From contig NC_052614.1 of NCBI RefSeq assembly GCF_016545825.1, positions 32,582,072 to 32,646,071 on the forward strand: a DNA stretch of 64,000 nt, read 5' to 3'. Below the pieces are notes generated by a model. That model did no database searches and was not told the DNA's origin. It was given only the letters and a program-made list of their open reading frames with translations. A program made the translations under genes and the position numbers. This stretch comes from Eucalyptus grandis. Lineage: Eukaryota; Streptophyta; Magnoliopsida; Myrtales; Myrtaceae. Positions 10,456-22,400 of the stretch are shown piece after piece (position 1 is the first letter of the stretch; every line of letters starts with the position of its first letter).

Positions 10456-13400
10456 CTGTCGAATGAAAAGATATATCCAACGAGTTTAATTTATATTAGT
10501 TTTGTAGGACATAAGCAAATATATCGACTAAGCAATCATTCAACAAAAGTAACTTTATAAATACTCTCTACATGCATTCCTAACATGAGCCAAAACCACT
10601 CTTCGTTACCCTTTATTTCTTCAAATATTGTCCCCATCAATCGATAAAATAACATGGATCTTTCTTTAAATTATCCTGACATTGAATAATAAAAACACAA
10701 AATATAACCAACACTACTCTTATAAAATGAAACTTCTAGAATATTACAGGAAAACATAATTTTAGATTTTTAAGACTCATTAAATTGGAGATCTCCGAAT
10801 CTTTTTCCAGAAACATGTGAGTGTAGATGTAAACTTACCAAACTCTGTGGAAGCTTCGGTACATTCTCCTCACGAGTTTTAATTGATTTCAACGACCCGA
10901 AATCTTGTAGTTCCCGAATACCATAAGAAGTCACTTCCGGCTGCCGGCAACCTACTCCATAAATTTCCTCAAGTTTTTCCATCTTCTCAATGGCATCGGT
11001 AACTTTTGCATGCAACTACCATTAATATTCAACACTTTCAAGCTCTTTAGGTTGACAATGCTATTTGGCAACTCTACAATGTTTGTGTTTGAGACATCCA
11101 ATTCAACTAAATATTTCAGCATGCCGATCGAGTCGGAAAGTTTCGTAAGCATTTGACACCATTTTAGAATTAATTTTTCTAATAATAAAAATGCAGAGAG
11201 CTCGGGAGTTTCTTTCAACTTTCTACAGTTTGACAGATCAAGAACCTTCAATCTGCTGGCCCCCGTCAAATGATTAGATATATCCAACGGGTTTATTAGT
11301 TTTGCAGGACATAAGCAAATATATTGACTAAGCAAGCATTCAACGAAAGTAACTTTATAAATACTCTATACATGCATTCCTATAAGCCAAAACCACTCTT
11401 CATCACCCTTCGTTTCTTCCAATGTTGTTCCCAACAATCGATAAAAGAACATGGATCTATTTTTAAATTACCCCGACATCGAATAATAAAATGTCAGATT
11501 ATAATTAACACTACTCACATAAATGATAACATATAGAATGTTATGGGAAAACATAATTTCTGAATTTTTAGACTTACGAAATTCGAAATCTCCCAACCTT
11601 TTTTTCTAAAACATGTGACGATAGATATAAACTTTGCCAAGCTCTGTGGAAACTTCGGTAAATTCTCCACACGAGTTTCTATTAATTTCAAAATCTGCAA
11701 GGATCTCAGTCCCACAATATCACAAGGAATCACTTCTAGCTGCCAGCAACCATCTCCACAAATTTCCTCAAGTTTCTCCATCATCCCAATGGCATCAGGT
11801 AACTTTTGCATGCAACTACCGTCAATCTTCAACAATTTCAAGCTCTTTAAATTGACAACGCAATTTGGCAACTCTACAATACTTGTGCATGAGACCTCCA
11901 ACTCAACTAAATATTTCAATATTCCAATCGAGTTGGAAAGTTTTGTCACCATTTCACACCCCTTTAGAATTAATTTTTCTAATGATAAAAATACAGAAAT
12001 CTCATGAGTTTCTTTCAACATTCTATATTACGACAGATTAATGACCTTCAATCATGTAACCACCCGTCAAATGATTATGTTATATCCAACGAGTTTAATT
12101 CATATTAGTTTTGCGGAGCATGAGCAAATATATTGACTAAGCAAGTATTCCATGAAAGTAACTTTATAAATATCGTGTACATGCATTCCAAACTTAAGCC
12201 AAAACCATTCATCGTCACCCTTCATTTCGTTCAACGTTGTCCCCAACAACTAATAAAAGAACATGGATCTATTTTTAAATTACCCCGGCATCGAATAATA
12301 GATAGACAGATTATAACCGACACTGCTCTCATAAACAATAATATCTACAAAGTTACGAGAAAACATAATTTCAGATTTTTTAAACTCACTAAATTAGAGA
12401 TCTCCAAATCTTTTTCTGAAACATATGAGGGTAGACAGACTTACCAAACTCTGTGGAAGCTCCGGTATATTCTCCATGCAAGTTTCCGTTAATTTCAAAA
12501 TTTCCAAGGATTGTAGTCTCACAATATCACTAGGAAACACTTCTAGCTGCTTGCAACCTACTCCATAAATTTCCACAAGTTTCTCCAACATCCCAATGCA
12601 CTCAGGTAACTTTTGTATACCACTACCGTTAACCCTCAACACTTTCAAGCTCATTAGATTGGCAATGCTATTTGGCAACTCTACAATGTTTGTGCCTGAG
12701 ACATCCAACTCAACTAAATATTTCAGCATTCCGATTGAGTCGGAAAGTTTCGTAAGCATTGTACACCCCTTTAGAATTAGAAATTCTAAGGATAAAAATG
12801 CAGAGAGCTCAGGAGTTTTTTTCAACATTTTGCAATCCAACAAATAAAGGACCTTCAATCTTGTAGTCGCCTGTCAAATGATTAGGTATATCCGATAAGT
12901 TTAATTTATATTAGTTTTGCAAGACATAAGCAAATATATTGACTAAGCAATCATTCAACAAAAATAACTTTACAAATACTCTCTACATGCATTCCTAACT
13001 TAAGCCAAAACCACTCTGTCACCCTTCATTTTTTCCAACGCTATCCCCATCAATCGATAAAATAACATGGATCTTTCTTTAAATTACCCCGACATTGAAT
13101 AATAAAAACACAGAATATAACTAACACAACTCTTATAAAATGTAACTTCTAGTATGTTATGAGAAAACATAATTTTAGATTTTTTAGACTCGCTAAATTG
13201 GAGATCTCCGAATCTTTTTCTAAAACATGTGAATATAGACATAGACTTACCAAACTCCGTGGAAGCTTCGGTACATTCTCCTCACGAGTTTTAATTGATT
13301 TCATCAACTGGAAATAATGTAGTTCCCGAATACCATAAGAAGTCACTTCCAGCTGCCGACAACCTACTCCATAAATTTCCTCAAGTTTTTTCATCTTCTC

Positions 13401-16400
13401 AATGGCATCAGGTAACTTTTGCATGCAACTACCGTTAATATTCAACACTTTCAAGCTCTTTATGTTGACAATGCTATTTGGCAACTCTACAATGTTTGTG
13501 TTTGAGACATCCAATTCAACTAAATATTTCAGCATGCCGATCGAGTCGGAAAGTTTCGTAAGCATTTGACACCCTTTTAGAATTAATTTTTCTAATAATA
13601 AAAATGCAGAGAGCTTAGGAGTTTCTTTCAACTTTCTGCAGTCCGACAGATCAAGAACCTTCAATCTGCTGGCCCTCGTCAAATGATTAAATATATCCAA
13701 CGGGTTTATTAGTTTTGCAGGACATAAGCAAATATATTGACTAAGCAAGCATTCAACGAAAGTAACTTTATAAATACTCTATACATGCATTCCTATAAGC
13801 CAAAACCACTCTTCATCACCCTTCGTTTCTTCCAATGTTGTTCCTAACAATCGATAAAAGAACATGGATCTATTTTTAAATTACCCTGACATCGAATAAT
13901 AAAATGTCAGATTATAACCAACACTACTCCCATAAACGATAACATATAGAATTTTATGGGAAAACATAATTTCTCAATTTTTAGACTAACGAAATTTGAA
14001 ATCTCCCAACCTTTTTTTCTAAAACATGTGAGGATAGATATAAACTTTGCCAAGTTCTATGGAAACTTCGGTAAATTCTCCACACGAGTTTTTGTTAATT
14101 TCAAAATCTGCAAGGATCCCAGTCCCACAATATCACTAGGAATCACTTCTAGCTGCCGGCAACCATCTCCACAAATTTCCTCAAGTTTCTCCATCATCTC
14201 AATGGCATCAGGTAACTTTTGCATGCAACTACCGTCAATCTTCAACAATTTCAAGCTCTTTAAATTGACAACGCAATTTGGCAAATCTACAATACTTGTG
14301 CATGAGACCTCTAACTCAACTAAATATTTCAACATTCCGATCAAGTCGGAAAGTTTTGTCACCATTTCACACCTCTTTAGAATTAATTTTTCTAATGATA
14401 AAAATACAGAGAGCTCATGAGTTTCTTTCAATATTCTATAGTACGACAGATTAATGACCTTCAATCATGTAACCACCCGTCAAATGATTATATTATATCC
14501 AATGAGCTTAATTCATATTAGTTCTGCGGAGCATGAGCAAATATATTGACTAAGCAAGTATTCCATGAAAATAACATTATAAATATTGTGTACATGCATT
14601 CCAAACTTAAGCCAAAACCATTCATCGTCACCCTTCGTGTCGTTCAACGTTGTCCCCAACAACTAATAAAAGAACATGGATCTATTTTTAAATTACCCTG
14701 GCATCGAATAATAGATAGACATATTATAACCGACACTGCTCTCATAAACGATAACATCTACAATGTTATGAGAACACATAATTTCAGATTTTTTAAACTC
14801 ACTAAATTGGAGATCTCCGAATCTTTTTCCAGAAACATGTGAATGTAGATGTAAACTTACCAAACTCTGTGGAAGCTTCGGTACATTCTCCTCACGAGTT
14901 TTAATTGATTTCAACGACCCGAAATCTTGTAGTTCCCGAATACCATAAGAAGTCACTTCCAGCTGCCGGCAACCTACTCCATAAATTTCCTCAAGTTTTT
15001 CCATCTTCTCAATGGCATCAGGTAACTTTTGCATGCAACTACCGTTAATATTCAACACTTTCAAGCTCTTTAGGTTGACAATGCTATTTGGCAACTCTAC
15101 AATGTTTGTGTTTGAGACATCCAATTCAACTAAATATTTCAGCATGCCGATCGAGTCGGAAAGTTTCGTAAGCATTTGACACCCTTTTAGAATTAATTTT
15201 TCTAATAATAAAAATGCAGAGAGCTTAGGAGTTTCTTTCAACTTTCTACAGTTTGACAGATCAAGAACCTTCAATCTGCTGGCCCCCTGTCAAATGATTA
15301 GATATATCCAACGGGTTTATTAGTTTTGCAGGACATAAGCAAATATATTGACTAAGCAAGCATTCAACGAAAGTAACTTTATAAATACTCTATACATGCA
15401 TTCCTATAAGCCAAAACCACTCTTCATCACCCTTCGTTTCTTCCAATGTTGTTCCCAACAATCGATAAAAGAACATGGATCTATTTTTAAATTACCCCGA
15501 CATCGAATAATAAAAAGTCAGATTATAACCAACACTACTCCCATAAACGATAACATATAGAATGTTATGGGAAAACATAATTTCTCAATTTTTAGACTAA
15601 CGAAATTTGAAATCTCCCAACCTTTTTTTCTAAAACATGTGAGGATAGATATAAACTTTGCCAAGTTCTATGGAAACTTCGGTAAATTCTCCACACGAGT
15701 TTCTGTTAATTTCAAAATCTGCAAGGATCCCAGTCCCACAATATCACTAGGAATCACTTCTAGCTGCCGGCAACCATCTCCACAAATTTCCTCAAGTTTC
15801 TCCATCATCTCAATGGCATCAGGTAACTTTTGCATGCAACTACCGTCAATCTTCAACAATTTCAAGCTCTTTAAATTGACAACGCAATTTGGCAAATCTA
15901 CAATACTTGTGCATGAGACCTCTAACTCAGCTAAATATTTCAACATTCCGATCAAGTCGGAAAGTTTTGTCACCATTTCACACCTCTTTAGAATTAATTT
16001 TTCTAATGATAAAAATACAGAGAGCTCATGAGTTTCTTTCAATATTCTATAGTACGACAGATTAATGACCTTCAATCATGTAACCACCCGTCAAATGATT
16101 ATATTATATCCAACGAGCTTAATTCATATTAGTTCTGTGGAGCATGAGCAAATATATTGACTAAGCAAGTATTCCATGAAAATAACATTATAAATATTGT
16201 GTACATGCATTCCAAACTTAAGCCAAAACCATTCATCGTCACCCTTCGTGTCGTTCAACGTTGTCCCCAACAACTAATAAAAGAACATGGATCTATTTTT
16301 AAATTACCCCGGCATCGAATAATAGATAGACAAATTATAACCGACACTACTCTCATAAACGATAACATCTACAATGTTATGAGAACACATAATTTCAGAT

Positions 16401-19400
16401 TTTTTAAACTCACTAAATTGGAGATCTCCGAATCTTTTTCCAGAAACATGTGAGTGTAGATGTAAACTTACCAGACTCTGTGGAAGCTTCGGTACATTCT
16501 CCTCACGAGTTTTAATTGATTTCAACGACCCGAAATCTTGTAGTTCCCGAATACCATAAGAAGTCACTTCCAGCTGCCGGCAACCTACTCCATAAATTTC
16601 AGCATGCCGATCGAGTCGGAAAGTTTCGTTAGCATTTGACACCATTTTAGAATTAATTTTTCTAATAATAAAAATGCAGAGAGCTCAGGAGTTTCTTTCA
16701 ACTTTCTACAGTTTGACAGATCAAGAACCTTCAATCTGTTGGCCCCCTGTCAAATGATTAGATATATCCAACGGGTTTATTAGTTTTGCAGGACATAAGC
16801 AAATATATTGACTAAGCAAGCATTCAACGAAAGTAACTTTATAAATACTCTATACATGCATTCCTATAAGCCAAAACCACTCTTCATCACCCTTCGTTTC
16901 TTCCAATGTTGTTCCCAACAATCAATAAAAGAACATGGATCTATTTTTAAATTGCCCTGACATCGAATAATAAAAAGTCAGATTATAACCAACACTACTC
17001 CCATAAACGATAACATATAGAATGTTATGGGAGAACATAATTTCTCAATTTTTAGACTAACGAAATTTGAAATCTCCCAACCTTTTTTTCTAAAACATGT
17101 GAGGATAGATATAAACTTTGCCAAGTTCTATGGAAACTTCGGTAAATTCTCCACACGAGTTTCTGTTAATTTCAAAATCTGCAAGGATCTCAATCCCACA
17201 ATATCACTAGGAATCACTTCTAGCTGCCGGCAACCATCTCCACAAATTTCCTCAAGTTTCTCCATCATCTCAATGGCATCGGTAACTTTTGCATGCAACT
17301 ACCGTCAATCTTCAACAATTTCAAGCTCTTTAAATTGACAACGCAATTTGGCAAATCTACAATACTTGTGCATGAGACCTCTAACTCAACTAAATATTTC
17401 AACATTCCGATCAAGTCGGAAAGTTTTGTCACCATTTCACACCTCTTTAGAATTAAGAGCTCATGAGTTTCTTTCAATATTCTATAGTACGACAGATTAA
17501 TGACCTTCAATCATGTAACCACCCGTCAAATAATTATATTATATCCAACGAGCTTAATTCATATTAGTTCTGTGGAGCATGAGCAAATATATTGACTAAG
17601 CAAGTATTCCATGAAAATAACATTATAAATATTGTGTACATGCATTCCAAACTTAAGCCAAAACCATTCATCGTCACCCTTCGTGTCGTTCAATGTTGTC
17701 CCCAACAACTAATAAAAGAACATGGATCTATTTTTAAATTACCCCGGCATCGAATAATAGATAGACAAATTATAACCGACACTGCTCTCATAAACGATAA
17801 CATCTACAATGTTATGAGAACACATAATTTCAGATTTTTTAAACTCACTAAATTGGAGATCTCCGAATCTTTTTCCAGAAACATGTGAGTGTAGATGTAA
17901 ACTTACCAAACTCTGTGGAAGTTTCGGTACATTCTCCTCACGAGTTTTAATTGATTTCAACGACCCGAAATCTTGTAGTTCCCGAATACCATAAGAAGTC
18001 ACTTCCAGCTGCCGGCAACCTACTCCATAAATTTCCTCAAGTTTTTCCATCTTCTCAATGGCATCGGTAACTTTTGCATGCAACTACCGTTAATATTCAA
18101 CACTTTCAAGCTCTTTAGGTTGACAAAGCTATTTGGCAACTCTACAATGTTTGTGTTTGAGACATCCAATTCAACTAAATATTTCAGCATGCCGATCGAG
18201 TCGGAAAGTTTCGTAAGCATTTGACACCCTTTTAGAATTAATTTTTCTAATAATGAAAATGCAGAGAGCTCAGGAGTTTCTTTCAACTTTCTGCAGTCTG
18301 ACAAATCAAGAACCTTCAATCTGCTGGCCCCCTGTCAAATGATTAGATATATCCAACGGGTTTATTAGTTTTGCAGGACATAAGCAAATATATCGACTAA
18401 GCAAGCATTCATCAAAAGTAACTTTATAAATACTCTATACATGCATTCCTATAAGCCAAAACCACTCTTCATCACCCTTCATTTCTTCCAATGTTGTTCC
18501 CAACAATCGATAAAAGAACATGGATCTATTTTTAAATTACCCCGACATCGAATAATAAAAAGTCAGATTATAACCAACACTACTCCCATAAACGATAACA
18601 TATAGAATGTTATGGAAAAACATAATTTCATATTTTTTTGAGCTAAATTTGAAATCTCCGAACCTTTTGTCTAAAACATGTGAAGATAAATATAAACTTT
18701 CCCAAATTCTGTGGAAACTTTGATACCGTCTTCACACGAATTTCTGTTAATTTCAAAATCTGCATGGATCTTAATCCCACAATATCATTAGGAATCACTT
18801 CTAGCTGCTGGCAACCATTTCCTAAATTTCTTCAAGTTTCTCAATTATCCCAATGGCATCAGGTAACTTTTGCATGCAACTATCGTTAATCTTCAACACT
18901 TTCAAGCTCTTTAAATTGACAATGTTATTTGGCAACTCTACAATACTTGTGCAGAAGACTTCTAACTCAACTAAATATTTCAGCATGACAAACAAGTCAG
19001 AAAGTTTCTTAAGCATTTTACACCCCTTTAGAATTAATTTTTCTAAGGATAAAAATGCAAAAAGTTTATCAGTTTGTTTCAACATTCTGCAAGGCAACAG
19101 ATTAAGGACCTTCAATCTTGTAGCCACCTGTCAAATGATTATGTATATCCAACAAGTTTAATTTATCTTAATTTTGCAAGACATAAGCAAATATATCGAC
19201 TAAGCAACTATTCCACCAAAATAACCTTATAAATACTATGTATATGCATTCCTAATTTAAGCCAAAACCACTCTTCATCGCACTTGTTTCAAAGTTGTCT
19301 CCAACAACAAACAAAAAGAAATGAATCTATTCTTAAATTACCCCCCATCGAATAATAGAAAAAAAGATTATAACATTGCTCCCGTAGACGAGAACATCTA

Positions 19401-22400
19401 CTATGGTATGGGAAAATATAATTTCAGATTTTTTTAAACTCACTAAATTGGAGATCTCCAAATCTTTTTTCTGAAACGTGTGAGGATAGGCAAACTGATC
19501 AAACTCTGTGGAAGCACTAGTATATTCTCCACATTAGTTTTTGTTAATTTCAAAATCTTCAAGGATGAAAGTTCGACAATATCACTAGAAATCACTTCTA
19601 GCTACTAGCTGCCAGCAACCTATTCCCTAAATTTTCTCAAGTTTTTCCATCATCCTAGTGGCATCAGGTAACTTTTGCAAATGCAGTCAATCTTCAACAC
19701 TTTCAGGTTCTTTCGATTAATAATATTGTTTGACAACTCTACAATGTTTGTGCATGAGACATCCAACTCAACTAAATATTTCAGCATTTCGATTGAGTTA
19801 GAAAGTTTCGTAAGCATTTCACACCCCTTTAGAATTAATTCTTCTAAGGATAAAATTGCAAAGAGCTCTAGAGTTCCTTTCAACATTCTGCAATCCGACA
19901 AATCAAGGACCTTCAATCTTATAACCACCTGTCAAATGATTATGTATATCCAACGAGTTTAATTTATATTAATTTTGCAGGACATAAGCAAATATATCAA
20001 CTAAGCAAACATTCCATAAAAGTAACTTTATAAATACTCTGTACATACTTTCCTAACTTAAGCCAAAAGCATTATCACTTTTTTCATTTCTTCCAATACT
20101 GTCCCCAACTACAAATAAAAGAAAATGGATATGTTCTCAAATTACTCCCCCCTCGAGCCAACACATCCTATAATTATAACATTCCTTTTCAACGTCATCA
20201 TCAAAGTAGCGATTTTGTCCCCACCACTCGCACTTATGGCTGTAAACTCCACGGTTGTTCCTATGTGAATGTATCTTCTAAATTTCAATATAGAAAATAA
20301 TCTTACATGTTTTCTGACTATAAACTAATTTATATTTGCACCTTTACTTTTTACTTTTGTGTTTCATTTATTAAAATAAGGGCCGTATTAGCTTTCACAT
20401 AAGCTCAAAAGAGTATAATGTTCATTTAATAGTATTGATGTTCAAAATAAATTAGTTTGCATGTTCAAATTTATTTACCAATTTTTATTATTTGCTAATT
20501 TCTCTCCATTGTTTGCTTTTTCTTCTGCATAGCATCCTTGTATATTATAGATGGTCACTACTTATATTTCACTTAACTTTAAACATTTATTATTTGTGAC
20601 AACTAGTTAGGGGGATTAGGGAACTCAAAACAACGTGAATGTTTATAAATTATTCTTTAAATAGTAATGATAGTCAATAGATATTAAGCGGTGACATTTA
20701 TTCCATTAGACAATCGAAAAACCTTACAAATTATATAAATCACGAAATATGTATGAATATCTAATCAAGTCATTACATTTATCTATTGTGCAACCCAAAA
20801 ATGTAGTTACTAGTAACATAGAATGTACAAATTACAATACCTTTTAATCATGCCGCTACAAGCAATTTGAATTGAAGAAAACCATTGGAGAAGAATTGGC
20901 ATAAATGGTAAAACAACAATAACATAATATCAATGTAAAACTATAAAATGCAATGCGGATTGATGACTGCCAACCAAATCATAACATCTTTTTCCTTTTT
21001 TCGGTAAGTTGATTATTTGATTAGGTAAAAATGACAAATGCAATCTTGAAAAATCTACACAAGCTAAATTCTCTCCATTAACACAACAAATTATCTATTA
21101 ACACAATATTGAATCAACGAATAAAAGTGGTCAAGGGTACCAGTCTTTCCGTTGACCAAAGTGTCTTCACCGGGGATATACAAGTGGCATTATCTTTTGA
21201 ATGACATCTAGGACATAAATGTAAAGTAATTGTTTGATTTGATGTTTTTCTAGTGAAAACATAACGGTTAAGTTTCAGACCTAAGGAAAGAGGGATTGGT
21301 GTCATAAGCCTTATTCAATACCAAGAGTTGTTTTATGAATTAAACCAATAGACTTCAATAAAATAATAATAAAAAGGAGATCAAGGATGACAATCGACGA
21401 CCACATGCGACACAAGAATTGGTGTGACCGGAAGAAAATACAACTTGTTATCCCAAATTATTTGCACACACATACATACCTTGAGTTGAGTCCAACCACC
21501 CCAATGTTCATCTATTGAGCTGCTCTGATACAGGTCAAGGATGACTAGATTTTTTGGGCAAAAGTTGGTTGCTTGTATTTCTTTTGGACAATCCCCCCAA
21601 GTAAGCCATCTCAATTCTGAAAAGAGATCCCCAAAGTCTCCAGAGAGGGTCCAACCAGACAATGAGAGAAATCTAATATTTGGCACTTTGATAAAGTCTT
21701 TTGATGTCAAAACAGAGTCTTGGAGAGGCTCCTTAGATTGATCATAGTATGCTGCAACAGTTTCGGTTCCCTAAATTGAGAAAGAGTCGGTTCAAATTGT
21801 GGAGTTCCAAATAGAGCCCAAAATAAAGGCAAAACAGACCAAGGAAGTTTTCTGCAATGAAAAAAGAATACGAGGGTGCACTTAGACTTATACCTTCTTT
21901 TGCTGGACAATATTTGAACCACCTTGCCAATCCCGCCACACTCGAGAACCCTTTGTGGGGTCTTTGCAATTTTCTTCATACACAATGCTCTTGCCTAAGT
22001 CCTTAAGCTGATCATGCATCCATAGTTCATTCCATTCTCTAATCTTCACTAAGGACATTAAAAGCAGAACATCAATCCCCTCACTTGGAAAAAATCCACA
22101 GCCATCCCACATGTAACATGGATAGCTCTTATCTTGTCCAGCTAGAAAGCAAGCGATATCAAGAAATATTTGTTGTTGCAGATGATCTAATGCCTGATAA
22201 CTCAACATTAACTTTTCCTTCACGTCCCTCTGTTGACAATATTCCATCTTTTTCAATGTATCTTGCCACACTCTTTCCTCTTTTTTTCCACATAACAATG
22301 AGCCAATAACTTCAATAGCCAGTGGAAGCCCTCCGGTTTTTGCAATAACTTTCTTAGACAAACTCAAGAATGCATTTGGAGGAGAGTTGCTTCTAAAGGC

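Larger units (their letters stand above)
9466..19928 (-). repeat. Tandem array of 13 LRR exon units, period about 0.8 kb
   Basis: Thirteen homologous units lie head to tail, each made of about 0.3-0.4 kb of intron and an LRR exon that starts near RLKVLDLSDC. Nominal exon starts (- strand) are 19928, 19127, 18331, 17522, 16746, 16087, 15286, 14476, 13676, 12870, 12063, 11263 and 10455. I call them A to M in transcription order. Between the acceptor and a GTAAGT-type site the nominal exon is exactly 426 bp (142 codons) in most copies; the exceptions are explained by single-base or short deletions. C, E, G, I and L share a GCCAGC-type start; D, F, H and K share another, giving a 1.6-kb dimer. 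Copy M continues to the stop codon. Confidence 0.9.

Noticed and set aside
11615..16031. Long + strand reading frames of 130-154 codons across the LRR array (for example 13956-14420 and 15567-16031)
   Set aside because: They are the antisense of LRR exon copies and repeat with the array. They have no start context and no domain.
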